Source: Mycolicibacterium sp. S2-37 (GTDB taxonomy: Bacteria; Actinomycetota; Actinomycetes; Mycobacteriales; Mycobacteriaceae). Taken from it: a DNA stretch of 64,000 nt. The notes beneath the pieces are model-generated. The model worked only from the letters and a program-made list of their open reading frames with translations. It was not told the DNA's origin and did not search any database. The stretch is from the NCBI RefSeq assembly GCF_017352375.1, contig NZ_JAFEVR010000004.1, positions 1,364,001-1,428,000 of the forward strand, in the 5' to 3' direction. A program made the translations under genes and the position numbers. Shown in pieces: positions 16,390 to 25,089 of the stretch; position 1 is the stretch's first letter, and each line of letters starts with the position of its first letter.

Positions 16390-17664
16390 ATGGCTGCAGA
16401 CATCGTGCCGGTCCGGATCGCCCTGACCAAGGGTGACCTGTACACACTCTGGGCGCCGCGCTGGCGCGACGCCGGCGACGAGTGGGAGGCGCTGCTCGGC
16501 AAGGACGAAGACGTCTACGCCTTCGAATCGGTCGCCGACCTGGTCGCATTCGTGCGAACCAACACCGACAACGACCTCACCGACCATCCGGCCTGGGAGA
16601 AGCTGACCCAGGCGTCGGCACACCGCCTGGTACCCGCCGAGGATCGCCACCACGACATCGTCGGCGTCCCCGAGGTGGTGGCCGAGAAGCCCACCGCCGA
16701 CTCCGTCACCGCCCTGCACCGCACCCTGGCCCTGGTGTCGTCGATCGGGTCGGTGTGCGATCTGACCACGGTCGCGAAGTTCTTCAACGGCAACCCGGTG
16801 CTGGGCACGCTCGGCGGTGGAATCGACGCCTTCAGCGGCCGCAGCGGCCGTAAGCGCTGGAATGAGATCGAAGCCGTCATCGGCCGCGGCTGGGACGGCG
16901 TGGTGGACGCGATCGACGAGATCGTCACCGTTCCCGACGTCGACGCCGAGGCCTCCGAGAAGGCCGCCGCCGAACTCGACGAGCCGGCCCCCGAACCGGA
17001 CGAGACCGAGGACGCGGGTGTGAGCGTCGACGAGCCCGAGGACGTCGAGGCGGACGCCGAGCCCACCGCCGTCGAAGTCACCGCGGCAGCCGCCGAAGGC
17101 GCCGTGCTCGGCGGCGACGAGGACTTCTGGGTCAAGGTCGGCATCGACCCGGTGCGGATGATGACCCGCTCGGGCACCTTCTACACGCTGCGCTGCTATC
17201 TCGGTGACCGGCCGGTGTTCCTCGGCCGCAACGGGCGGATCAGCGTTTTCGGTTCCGAGCGTGCACTAGCCCGCTACCTGGCCGACGAGCACGACCACGA
17301 TCTGTCGGACCTGGCCACCTACGACGACATCCGCACGGCGGCCACCGACGGTTCACTCGAGGTGGAGGTGACCGAGGAGAACGTCTACGTCCTCAGCGGT
17401 CTGGCCGACGACATCGCCGACGGTCCGGACGCCGTCGACCGCGAACAACTCGACCTGGCGGTCGAACTGCTGCGCGATGTCGGCGACTATGCCGAGGACA
17501 ACACCGTCGACGAGACGCTGGAACCGACGACCGCGCTCGGTGCGTTCATCGCCCACGTCCTCGACCCCTCCGACGCCGAACGCCCCGAGCCCCCGTTCGC
17601 CCAGACGGTCGAACAATGGGAAGCGCTCGAGGCGTTCGTCGAGTCCCGGCTGCGCCAGGAGTAG
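16390..17664 (+). CDS. Conserved mycobacterial protein, Rv3311-like
   Basis: 424 residues, acidic, with no membrane segment or signal. N-terminal and C-terminal parts look like related halves: each begins with a short strand-rich stretch ending in a primary-structure pattern of tyrosine and Leu/Trp (LYTLWAPRWRD near the start; TFYTLRCYLGDRP in the second half), followed by a phrase like FESVADLVAFVRTNTDNDL or VFGSERALARYLADEHDHDL. A Glu/Asp-rich linker of about 60 residues joins them. I read this as an internal duplication. The function is unknown; the gene is the positional match of Rv3311. Start ATG 16390 is supported by the leaderless box. Confidence 0.8.
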   Translation: MAADIVPVRIALTKGDLYTLWAPRWRDAGDEWEALLGKDEDVYAFESVADLVAFVRTNTDNDLTDHPAWEKLTQASAHRLVPAEDRHHDIVGVPEVVAEKPTADSVTALHRTLALVSSIGSVCDLTTVAKFFNGNPVLGTLGGGIDAFSGRSGRKRWNEIEAVIGRGWDGVVDAIDEIVTVPDVDAEASEKAAAELDEPAPEPDETEDAGVSVDEPEDVEADAEPTAVEVTAAAAEGAVLGGDEDFWVKVGIDPVRMMTRSGTFYTLRCYLGDRPVFLGRNGRISVFGSERALARYLADEHDHDLSDLATYDDIRTAATDGSLEVEVTEENVYVLSGLADDIADGPDAVDREQLDLAVELLRDVGDYAEDNTVDETLEPTTALGAFIAHVLDPSDAERPEPPFAQTVEQWEALEAFVESRLRQE

Positions 17665-17667
17665 CGG

Positions 17668-18204
17668 TTACCCGGCCTGCGCCGCCCTGATGGCGCCGGC
17701 CTGACGCTGCCCGTATTCGTTCACCACGTCCAGCGGGACCGGATCGTTGGCCGGGCCTTCGAACTCGACCACGGTGAACGTGTCACCTTCGGTGAACGTC
17801 AACACCGCCAGCGAGCGGGTGCCGTCCGGCGACTTCCCGCTGGAGATCGAGCCGCCCGTGCCGGCCGGCGACGGCGTGATCACCGGTGCGGCGATCAGAC
17901 CGCCCTGGGTGGCCCGCTCCTGGTTCATCGCATCCGTCGCGGCCTGCGGCGTGGGAAGCACCGCGATGGAATCGGACACCGTGCGGGTGCCGTCGCGGTG
18001 GGTGAACACCGCGAGCACCCCGGGCTGCCCACCCGGGTTCAACGACGGCGTCTCGGCGACGAAGGCGGTCGAATCGATCACCTCGTTGGGGTTGATGGGC
18101 AGCGTGCTCCAGTCGGTCTGGGCCGAGGCCGTCGCCGCGCCGCCGAACGCCACGCCGATCGCGAGGGCGGCGGCGAACCCGCCGCCGAGCAGTGTCCTGG
18201 TCAT
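17668..18204 (-). CDS. Secreted protein of unknown function
   Basis: 178 residues from the ATG at 18204. The signal peptide MTRTLLGGGFAAALAIG continues to a likely ATASAQ cleavage site; there is no lipobox Cys. The mature part is a strand-rich domain with a Ser/Gly/Pro linker in the middle and a TFTEGDTFTVVEFEG stretch. I do not recognise the family with confidence; mycobacteria have many such exported proteins. It lies 3 bp from the convergent Rv3311-like gene and next to the Cys-rich small protein gene upstream (17 bp), possibly as one unit. Upstream frame extension to 18309 is rejected because the signal peptide begins at Met36 of that frame. Confidence 0.7.
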   Translation of the reverse strand: MTRTLLGGGFAAALAIGVAFGGAATASAQTDWSTLPINPNEVIDSTAFVAETPSLNPGGQPGVLAVFTHRDGTRTVSDSIAVLPTPQAATDAMNQERATQGGLIAAPVITPSPAGTGGSISSGKSPDGTRSLAVLTFTEGDTFTVVEFEGPANDPVPLDVVNEYGQRQAGAIRAAQAG

Positions 18205-18221
18205 CGTGTCGTCAGCTCGTG

Positions 18222-18467
18222 TCAGCACGGGTAGCACGCCCATCCGCGCCAGCCGTCGCGCCAGAACCAGCCTGGTCCGCAGCCCATGTCCCCGGTGGTG
18301 CCGTAGCAATCGAGCGGCTGCACCTGGTTGGGCGGCGCCGGTTGAGTGACCACGACGACGGTGTCCTGCGTCGTCTGTGCCGTGCTGGCCGCCTGCGCCA
18401 GCTGCGCGTTGGCCACCGACCCCAGCAGCATGAGCGCCGCCGAAGCCGTCATGAAGAGTTTGCGCAT
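18222..18467 (-). CDS. Small secreted Cys/Trp-rich protein
   Basis: 81 residues from the ATG at 18467. The signal peptide (MRKLFMTASAALMLLG) ends near NAQLAQAAS. The mature protein has a Thr/Val/Pro stretch, then a compact C terminus with four cysteines and several Trp/Gly residues (DCYGTTGDMGCGPGWFWRD, then GWACYPC), suggesting two disulfides. It lies where M. tuberculosis carries the pilin gene mtp (Rv3312A), also a short exported Cys-containing protein, but I see no convincing sequence match, so pilin identity is only a positional suggestion. The next gene upstream on this strand would be on the far side of the add 3' end. Confidence 0.6.
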   Translation of the reverse strand: MRKLFMTASAALMLLGSVANAQLAQAASTAQTTQDTVVVVTQPAPPNQVQPLDCYGTTGDMGCGPGWFWRDGWRGWACYPC

Positions 18468-18563
18468 CGTCTTGTTTCCTGCCTTCTTCCCCTGGTGGTC
18501 GAGGTTCGAACGAACCAAAACGCTAGCGGAGAAGCGCCGTGCGGGAGGCGGTTCGGCGAGCTG

Positions 18564-19649
18564 TCAGCCCACAAGCACCGCGTACCGGGGCTTGATCACG
18601 TCGTCGATGAGCGCCAGCCGCTCGTCGAAGGGGATGAACGACGACTTCATCGCGTTGATGGTGAACCGCTCGAGATCGCTCCACCCGTAGCCGAACGCCT
18701 CGACCAGCCGCAGCATCTCCTGGCTCATCGTGGTGTCGCTCATCAACCGGTTGTCGGTGTTGACGGTGACCCGGAACCGCGCGCGGGCCAGCAGGTCGAA
18801 GGGATGTTCGGCGATGCTGGCGACCGCGCCGGTCTGCACGTTGGAGCTCGGACACAGCTCCAGCGGAATTCGCTTGTCGCGCAGCAGGCTCGCCAGCCGG
18901 CCGAGCGTCACTGCGCCGTCCGGTCCGACGGTGATGTCGTCGACGATGCGCACCCCGTGGCCCAGCCGGTCGGCCCCGCAGAACGCGATGGCCTCGTGGA
19001 TCGACGGCAGGCCGAAGGCCTCTCCAGCATGAATCGTGAAGCGCGCGTTGTTGCCCCGCATGTATTCGAACGCGTCGAGGTGCCGGGTGGGCGGATAGCC
19101 CGCCTCGGCGCCCGCGATGTCGAACCCCACCACGCCGCGGTCGCGGAAGCGGACGGCGAGCTCGGCGATCTCCCGGGATCGCGCGGCGTGGCGCATGGCG
19201 GTGACGAGGCAGCGCACGGTGATCGCCCGTCCGTCGGCGGCGGCGGTCTTCTCCCCGTCGGCGAAACCCGCCAGCACCGCGTCGACGACGTCGTCGAGCG
19301 ACAGTCCGCCGGTGATGTGCAGCTCCGGCGCGAACCGGATCTCGGCGTAGACGACGTTGTCGGAGGCGAGGTCCTCGACACACTCCCGCGCCACCCGGTG
19401 CAGCGCCGCCGGCGTCTGCATGACACCGACGGTGTGGGCGAACGGTTCGAGGTAGCGCACGAGCGAGCCGCTGTGCGCGGCGGTGCGGAAGAAGTTGGCC
19501 AGCCCGTCGACGTCGTGGGCGGGCAGATCCTCGTAGCCGGATTCCTCTGCCAGTTCGAGCACGGTGGCCGGGCGCAGGCCGCCGTCGAGGTGGTCGTGCA
19601 GAAGCGCCTTGGGGGCGTGCCGGATCGAGTCGAGGGTCAACGGTGTCAT
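18564..19649 (-). CDS. add: Adenosine deaminase
   Basis: 361 residues. It hydrolyses adenosine and deoxyadenosine to inosine and deoxyinosine in the cytosol. Zinc and catalytic residues are visible: HDHLDGG (His18, His20), TIHAGEAFG with the catalytic Glu, RLGHGVRI, and [11 protein letters not shown] carrying the second Asp pair. The frame extends to 19721, but the ATG at 19649 overlaps the deoA stop (ATGA), fixing the start. Last gene of the cdd-deoA-add operon; deoD then processes the inosine formed. Confidence 0.95.
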   Translation of the reverse strand: MTPLTLDSIRHAPKALLHDHLDGGLRPATVLELAEESGYEDLPAHDVDGLANFFRTAAHSGSLVRYLEPFAHTVGVMQTPAALHRVARECVEDLASDNVVYAEIRFAPELHITGGLSLDDVVDAVLAGFADGEKTAAADGRAITVRCLVTAMRHAARSREIAELAVRFRDRGVVGFDIAGAEAGYPPTRHLDAFEYMRGNNARFTIHAGEAFGLPSIHEAIAFCGADRLGHGVRIVDDITVGPDGAVTLGRLASLLRDKRIPLELCPSSNVQTGAVASIAEHPFDLLARARFRVTVNTDNRLMSDTTMSQEMLRLVEAFGYGWSDLERFTINAMKSSFIPFDERLALIDDVIKPRYAVLVG

Positions 19650-20953
19650 GCGGTGATCCGATCGATGATCAAAGGGCGAGGGGATGGGCCGGGTTGGTCG
19701 TGGGTGTTGGTGACGGTCCACGCGCCGTCGAGTTCGGCGGCCGCGGGTTCCATGCGCCCTGGGGTGTCGGTGTAGAGGGTGAACAGCGGCTCTCCGGCCG
19801 CCACGGCTTCACCCGGACGACGGTGGATGACGATCCCGGCGCCGGACTGCACCTGCTCACCGGGGGCCGAGCGGCCCGCACCGAGCCGCCACACCGCCAG
19901 ACCCACCGCCATCGCATCGATGTCCCCCATCGTGCCACCGTTTGGCGCGCGCAGGGTCTCGGAGTGCGCGCCGATGGGCAGTGACTGCGCCAGGTTCCCG
20001 CCCTGCGCCGTGACCAGCGCGCGGAAACAGTCCATCGCGGTGCCGTCGCGCAGCGTCTGTGCCGGGTCCTGGGCGTCCAGTCCGGCCGCGTCGAGCATCT
20101 CCGCCGCCAGCGCCACGGTCAGCTCGACGACGTCGGCGGGTCCGCCGCCGGCCAGCACGTCGAGCGACTCGGCGACCTCGACCGCGTTGCCGACAGCCCG
20201 CCCGAGCGGGACGGACATGTCGGTCAACACCGCGCGGGTGCTCAGGCCGTGCGCGGTGCCCAGGTCGACCATCGTGCGGGCGAGTTCACGGGCCTCGGCC
20301 AACGACGGCAGGAACGCCCCTGAGCCGACCTTCGTGTCGAGCACCAGCGCGTGGGCGCCCTCGGCGATCTTCTTGCTCATCACCGAGCTGGCGATCAGCG
20401 GCAAGGATTCGGTGGTGGCGGTGACGTCGCGTAGCGCGTAGATCTTGCGGTCGGCCGGGGCGAGCTCACCGGCGGCGAACACCGCGGCGCCGATATCGCA
20501 GAGCTGTTGCCGGATGCGACTTTTCGACAGCTCAGCAGAGAATCCCGGGATCGCCTCGAGCTTGTCGAGAGTGCCGCCGGTGTGACCGAGGCCGCGTCCG
20601 GCGGCCTGAGGTACCGAGCCGCCGCAGGCCATCACCACCGGCACCAGCGGGATGGTGATCTTGTCGCCGACCCCACCGGTGGAGTGCTTGTCGACCAGCG
20701 CCAGTGGACGTCCGTCTCGGCGCAGGTCCCCGAAGTCGAACCGCTCCCCCGATGCCACCATGGCCGCCGTCCAGCGGGCGATCTCCGGCCCCGACATCCC
20801 GCGCAGGAAGATCGCCATCAGCAGGGCCGCCATCTGTTCGTCGTGGACCGTGCCGCGGGTGTAGCCGTCGATCACCCAGTCGATCGCCGCGTCGGACAGG
20901 GTGCCGCCGTCGCGTTTGACCCGGATGACCGTCGGGGCGTCGAAATGGGTCAT
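19646..20953 (-). CDS. deoA: Thymidine phosphorylase
   Basis: 435 residues. It phosphorolyses thymidine or deoxyuridine to base plus 2-deoxyribose-1-phosphate. The family signature [13 protein letters not shown] (phosphate site) is near residue 80, followed by [25 protein letters not shown], here cited by its position after residue 100, and [21 protein letters not shown] in the pyrimidine-site region. The start ATG at 20953 overlaps the cdd stop by 4 bp and its own stop overlaps add, so all three genes are translationally coupled. The frame extends to 21220, inside cdd, and that part is not coding for DeoA. Confidence 0.95.
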   Translation of the reverse strand: MTHFDAPTVIRVKRDGGTLSDAAIDWVIDGYTRGTVHDEQMAALLMAIFLRGMSGPEIARWTAAMVASGERFDFGDLRRDGRPLALVDKHSTGGVGDKITIPLVPVVMACGGSVPQAAGRGLGHTGGTLDKLEAIPGFSAELSKSRIRQQLCDIGAAVFAAGELAPADRKIYALRDVTATTESLPLIASSVMSKKIAEGAHALVLDTKVGSGAFLPSLAEARELARTMVDLGTAHGLSTRAVLTDMSVPLGRAVGNAVEVAESLDVLAGGGPADVVELTVALAAEMLDAAGLDAQDPAQTLRDGTAMDCFRALVTAQGGNLAQSLPIGAHSETLRAPNGGTMGDIDAMAVGLAVWRLGAGRSAPGEQVQSGAGIVIHRRPGEAVAAGEPLFTLYTDTPGRMEPAAAELDGAWTVTNTHDQPGPSPRPLIIDRITA

Positions 20954-21351
20954 CGGGCGCGCTCGAGATCGTCGGGCCCGAAGGCGTCGGGCAGCAGCTC
21001 GCTCAGCGGACGCGGACCGCGGGGATGATCGATCAGCAGCTGGGGTCCGCCGTGCTCGTAGAGCACCTGCCGGCACCGTCCGCACGGCATCAGGACCTCC
21101 CCGTCGGGGCCCACACAGGCCAGCGCGAGCAGCCGTCCGCCGCCGGTGGAGAACAGGGCGCAGACCACAGCGCATTCGGCGCAGAGACCTAGGCCATATG
21201 AGACATTCTCCACATTGCATCCGGCCACGACCCGGTGATCGTCGACCAGCGCGGCCGCCCCCACCCGGTAACCCGAATATGGGGCATACGCCCCGGCTGA
21301 AGCTTCGATTGCCTTGGCTCGCAACAGCTTCCAGTCGATTTGCACTGACAT
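20950..21351 (-). CDS. cdd: Cytidine deaminase
   Basis: 133 residues, the length of Rv3315c. A tetrameric zinc enzyme converting cytidine and deoxycytidine to uridines. Zinc ligands Cys57, Cys90 and Cys93 lie in LCAEC and MPCGRC, with catalytic Glu59; NVENVSYG binds the ribose. A GAGGAG ribosome-binding site is 5 nt upstream of the ATG at 21351. First gene of the cdd-deoA-add operon, transcribed away from sdhCDAB. Confidence 0.96.
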   Translation of the reverse strand: MSVQIDWKLLRAKAIEASAGAYAPYSGYRVGAAALVDDHRVVAGCNVENVSYGLGLCAECAVVCALFSTGGGRLLALACVGPDGEVLMPCGRCRQVLYEHGGPQLLIDHPRGPRPLSELLPDAFGPDDLERAR

Positions 21352-21472
21352 CTCAGCTCCTCGGCAGCGACTCTGAATGCATTCCGAAACAACCGCCCCG
21401 GCACCCGTCCGCGCAGATAGGGCAACCTAAGTTTCACCCTCTGAGCGGGGCATACGGCTACACGCTAGTTCG

Positions 21473-21498
21473 TTCGACAGTACAAAGGGGATTAGAGT
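21473..21498 (+). promoter_or_regulatory. Candidate sdhCDAB promoter in the cdd-sdhC intergenic region
   Basis: The 236-bp divergent region 21352-21587 holds TTCGAC (21473-21478) and TAGAGT (21493-21498), a plausible but short-spaced -35/-10 pair. It would leave a leader of about 80 nt before sdhC with a small CCCC-N8-GGGG hairpin at 21501-21516. No riboswitch is recognised. The left half would hold the cdd promoter. Confidence 0.3.
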
Positions 21499-21587
21499 CG
21501 CCCCGAGGTTTTGGGGCAGGAGATCAAGGCCAGCAGAGGTTCGAGATCGCACCGCCCCGGACGTCCACCAAAGGCGTTGGAGGCCCA

Positions 21588-22010
21588 GTGAGTACTACGA
21601 CTACGCCGGATACCGACGTTCCGTCGCCCCGCGCGAAGAAGAGGCGCACCCTGTACCGGGGAGACCCGGGCATGTGGTCGTGGGTGCTGCACCGCATCTC
21701 CGGCGCCACGATCTTCTTCTTCCTGTTCGTCCACGTCGTCGACACCGCGCTCGTGCGGGTCAGCCCCGAGGCCTACAACGCCGTCATCGAGACGTACAAG
21801 ACCCCGATCGTCGGCCTCATGGAGGTCGGCCTCGTGGGCGCGGTGCTTTACCACGCGCTCAACGGCATCCGGGTCATCCTGATCGACTTCTGGAAGGACG
21901 GCCCGCGCCACCAACGGCGGATGCTCTGGGTGGTGGCCGGCGTCTTCATCGCGGTGCTGATCGCCTCGGTCGGCGTCATCGGTATGCACATGGCGGAGAG
22001 GTTCCTGTGA
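21588..22010 (+). CDS. sdhC: Succinate dehydrogenase cytochrome b556 subunit
   Basis: 140 residues from the GTG at 21588, with a GGAGG ribosome-binding site 4-5 nt upstream. Membrane anchor subunit of complex II: three hydrophobic helices, the first with WVLHRISGATIFFFLFVHV (conserved HRxSG quinone-site region and a candidate haem His), the second with YHALNGIRVILIDF (second haem His region). The N terminus is a short cytosolic tail. Upstream frame to 20901 is shadow. Its TGA overlaps the sdhD ATG by one base. Confidence 0.93.
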   Translation: MSTTTTPDTDVPSPRAKKRRTLYRGDPGMWSWVLHRISGATIFFFLFVHVVDTALVRVSPEAYNAVIETYKTPIVGLMEVGLVGAVLYHALNGIRVILIDFWKDGPRHQRRMLWVVAGVFIAVLIASVGVIGMHMAERFL

Positions 22011-22483
22011 TGGCCGAGAACCCGTACGACCACATCAGCGAGCGCGGCGGCCCCGCGCCGGTCATGCAGCGCAGCCACGACCGGCCGCCGAGCCTGGACA
22101 ACCCGCGCTCCCCCAAGCGGGCCGGCGGTATGCCGAACTTCGAGAAGTACGCGTGGCTGTTCATGCGATTCTCTGGTCTCGTCCTCGTTTTTCTTGCCCT
22201 GGGACACCTGTTCATCATGCTGATGTGGGACAACGGTGTGTACCGCATCGATTTCAACTACGTCGCACAGCGGTGGAGCTCACCGTTCTGGCAGACCTGG
22301 GATCTGCTGCTGCTGTGGCTGGCCCAGCTGCACGGCGGCAACGGCCTGCGCACGATCATCGCCGACTACGCCCGCAAGGACTCGACGCGGTTCTGGCTGA
22401 ACTCGCTGCTCGCGTTGTCGATGATCTTCATCCTCGTGCTCGGCACCTACGTCCTGGTGACGTTCGACGCGAACATCTCATGA
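22010..22483 (+). CDS. sdhD: Succinate dehydrogenase membrane anchor subunit
   Basis: 157 residues from the ATG at 22010 (the GTG one codon earlier is also possible). A 45-residue cytosolic tail precedes three membrane helices. FMRFSGLVLVFLALGHLFIM holds a candidate haem-ligand His, and LAQLHGGNGLRTIIADY follows the second helix. It anchors SdhAB and helps form the quinone and haem sites. It is coupled to sdhC by a one-base stop/start overlap and separated from sdhA by 46 bp. Confidence 0.92.
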   Translation: MAENPYDHISERGGPAPVMQRSHDRPPSLDNPRSPKRAGGMPNFEKYAWLFMRFSGLVLVFLALGHLFIMLMWDNGVYRIDFNYVAQRWSSPFWQTWDLLLLWLAQLHGGNGLRTIIADYARKDSTRFWLNSLLALSMIFILVLGTYVLVTFDANIS

Positions 22484-22529
22484 TGGCGAGCGAAGCGTCG
22501 GGAAAATCCATCGTCGGAAGGCTTCTCCC

Positions 22530-24284
22530 ATGTTGATCGAACATCGCTACGACGTGGTCATCGTCGGCGCAGGCGGCGCCGGTATGCGCGCCGCGGTCGA
22601 GGCAGGCCCGCGGGTGCGCACCGCCGTTCTGACCAAGCTCTACCCCACCCGCTCGCACACCGGCGCGGCGCAGGGCGGCATGTGCGCCGCCCTGGCCAAT
22701 GTCGAGGAGGACAACTGGGAGTGGCACACCTTCGACACCGTCAAGGGCGGCGATTACCTCGCCGACCAGGACGCCGTCGAGGTGATGTGCAAAGAGGCCA
22801 TCGACGCGGTGCTCGACCTCGAGAAGATGGGGATGCCGTTCAACCGCACGCCCGAGGGCCGCATCGACCAGCGCCGCTTCGGCGGGCACACCCGCGACCA
22901 CGGCAAGGCCCCGGTGCGCCGGGCGTGCTACGCCGCCGACCGCACCGGCCACATGATCCTGCAGACGCTGTACCAGAACTGCGTCAAGCACGACGTCGAG
23001 TTCTTCAACGAGTTCTACGCACTGGACATCTCGCTGACCGAGACCCCGGCGGGCCCCGTCGCCACCGGCGTCATCGCCTACGAACTGGCCACCGGCGACA
23101 TCCACGTCTTCCACGCCAAGGCGATCGTCTTCGCCACCGGCGGGTCGGGCCGGATGTACAAGACCACCTCCAACGCCCACACGCTGACCGGGGACGGCCT
23201 GGGCATCGTGTTCCGCAAGGGGCTGCCCCTGGAGGACATGGAGTTCCACCAGTTCCACCCGACGGGGCTGGCGGGCCTGGGCATCCTGATCTCCGAAGCC
23301 GTGCGCGGCGAGGGCGGCCGGCTGCTCAACGGCGAGGGCGAACGCTTCATGGAGCGCTATGCGCCCACGATCGTGGACCTCGCGCCGCGCGACATCGTCG
23401 CGCGCTCGATGGTGCTCGAGGTGCTCGAGGGCCGCGGCGCCGGGCCGAACAAGGATTACGTCTACATCGACGTGCGCCACCTCGGCGAGGACGTGCTCGA
23501 GCAGAAGCTGCCCGACATCACCGAGTTCGCCCGTACCTATCTGGGCGTCGACCCGGTCAAGGAACTCGTGCCGGTCTACCCCACCTGCCACTACGTCATG
23601 GGCGGCATCCCGACGACGATCCACGGTCAGGTGCTGCGCGACAACACCACGGTGGTGCCGGGCCTGTACGCCGCAGGCGAGTGCGCCTGCGTGTCGGTGC
23701 ACGGTGCGAACCGGCTGGGGACGAACTCGCTGCTCGACATCAACGTGTTCGGCCGCCGCGCCGGTATCGCCGCGGCGAATTACGCCCTCGGCCACGAGTT
23801 CGTCGACCTGCCGGAGAAGCCGGCCGACATGGTCGTCGGCTGGGTGGGCGACATCCTCTCCGAGCACGGCAACGAACGCGTCGCCGACATCCGCGGTGCG
23901 CTGCAGCAGTCGATGGACAACAACGCCGCGGTGTTCCGAACCGAGGAGACGCTCAAGCAGGCGCTCACCGACATCCATGCGCTCAAGGAGCGCTACTCGC
24001 GAATCACCGTGCAGGACAAGGGCAAGCGCTACAACAGCGATCTGCTTGAGGCCATCGAGCTGGGCTTCCTGCTGGAGCTGGCCGAGGTCACCGTCGTCGG
24101 CGCGCTCAACCGCAAGGAGTCCCGCGGCGGCCACGCCCGCGAGGACTACCCGAACCGGGACGACACCAACTACATGCGCCACACCATGGCCTACAAAGAC
24201 GGCTCGGACCTGTTGAGTGACATCCGGCTGGACTACAAGCCGGTGGTGCAGACCCGTTACGAGCCGATGGAACGGAAGTACTGA
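22530..24284 (+). CDS. sdhA: Succinate dehydrogenase flavoprotein subunit
   Basis: 584 residues. Carries covalent FAD and oxidises succinate to fumarate. The FAD dinucleotide fold VVIVGAGGAGMRAA is at residues 10-23, the flavinylation His is in TRSHTGAAQGG, active-site segments include HPTGLAGLGILISEAVRGE and GANRLGTNSLLD, and the C-terminal helical domain is complete. A GGAAGG ribosome-binding site (22516-22521) precedes the ATG. This sdhCDAB arrangement is the mycobacterial Sdh2-type operon. Confidence 0.97.
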   Translation: MLIEHRYDVVIVGAGGAGMRAAVEAGPRVRTAVLTKLYPTRSHTGAAQGGMCAALANVEEDNWEWHTFDTVKGGDYLADQDAVEVMCKEAIDAVLDLEKMGMPFNRTPEGRIDQRRFGGHTRDHGKAPVRRACYAADRTGHMILQTLYQNCVKHDVEFFNEFYALDISLTETPAGPVATGVIAYELATGDIHVFHAKAIVFATGGSGRMYKTTSNAHTLTGDGLGIVFRKGLPLEDMEFHQFHPTGLAGLGILISEAVRGEGGRLLNGEGERFMERYAPTIVDLAPRDIVARSMVLEVLEGRGAGPNKDYVYIDVRHLGEDVLEQKLPDITEFARTYLGVDPVKELVPVYPTCHYVMGGIPTTIHGQVLRDNTTVVPGLYAAGECACVSVHGANRLGTNSLLDINVFGRRAGIAAANYALGHEFVDLPEKPADMVVGWVGDILSEHGNERVADIRGALQQSMDNNAAVFRTEETLKQALTDIHALKERYSRITVQDKGKRYNSDLLEAIELGFLLELAEVTVVGALNRKESRGGHAREDYPNRDDTNYMRHTMAYKDGSDLLSDIRLDYKPVVQTRYEPMERKY

Positions 24285-24288
24285 TCCC

Positions 24289-25068
24289 ATGACTGCTGTC
24301 GCCGAACCCCAGACCAAGGATCCGGAACTGCCCCCCGTCCCCGAGGGCGCGGTCATGGTGACGCTCAAGATCGCCCGGTTCAACCCGGAGGATCCCGACG
24401 CCGCCGGTTTCCAGAGCTTCCGGGTGCCGTGCCTGCCCACCGACCGGCTGCTCAACCTGCTGCACTACGTGAAGTGGTATCTGGACGGCACGCTGACGTT
24501 CCGCCGGTCCTGCGCACACGGGGTGTGCGGGTCGGACGCGATGCGGATCAACGGTGTGAACCGGTTGGCGTGCAAGGTGCTGATGCGCGACATGCTGCCC
24601 AAGAAGGCGGGCAAGCAGCTCACCATCACCATCGAGCCGATCCGCGGGTTGCCGGTGGAGAAGGACCTGGTGGTCGACATGGAGCCGTTCTTCGACGCGT
24701 ATCGCGCGGTGAAGCCGTTCCTGATGACCAGCGGCAACCCGCCGACCAAGGAGCGCATCCAGAGCCAGGTCGACCGGGCCCGCTACGACGACACCACCAA
24801 GTGCATCCTCTGTGCGTGCTGCACGACGAGCTGCCCGGTGTTCTGGACCGAGGGTTCCTACTTCGGGCCGGCGGCGATCGTCAACGCCCACCGGTTCATC
24901 TTCGACAGCCGTGATGAGGGCGCCGCCGAGCGGCTCGACATCCTCAACGAGGTCGACGGCGTGTGGCGCTGCCGCACGACGTTCAACTGCACCGAGTCGT
25001 GCCCGCGCGGTATCCAGGTGACCCAGGCGATCCAGGAGGTCAAGCGCGCGCTGATGTTCGCGCGCTGA
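24289..25068 (+). CDS. sdhB: Succinate dehydrogenase iron-sulfur subunit
   Basis: 259 residues. Carries electrons from FAD to quinone through three iron-sulfur clusters. The [2Fe-2S] ligands are in CAHGVCGSDAMRING and the following RLAC; the [4Fe-4S] and [3Fe-4S] ligands are in CILCACCTTSCP and FNCTESCPRGI. Start ATG 24289 is 4 bp after the sdhA stop. Last gene of the operon; a convergent glycosyltransferase gene ends 21 bp beyond it and no strong terminator is visible between. Confidence 0.97.
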   Translation: MTAVAEPQTKDPELPPVPEGAVMVTLKIARFNPEDPDAAGFQSFRVPCLPTDRLLNLLHYVKWYLDGTLTFRRSCAHGVCGSDAMRINGVNRLACKVLMRDMLPKKAGKQLTITIEPIRGLPVEKDLVVDMEPFFDAYRAVKPFLMTSGNPPTKERIQSQVDRARYDDTTKCILCACCTTSCPVFWTEGSYFGPAAIVNAHRFIFDSRDEGAAERLDILNEVDGVWRCRTTFNCTESCPRGIQVTQAIQEVKRALMFAR

Positions 25069-25089
25069 CCGGCGATTCGGTGTAGTCGG

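Noticed and set aside
21412..21430. Partial match to an iron box (IdeR) between cdd and sdhC
   Set aside because: Only the right half (AACCTAA with AGGG before it) fits the consensus, about 12 of 19 bases; the left half is poor.
22428..24455. Minus-strand open frame of 675 codons opposite sdhA
   Set aside because: Pure antisense of sdhA and sdhB with His/Arg/Val-rich low-complexity sequence typical of shadow frames.
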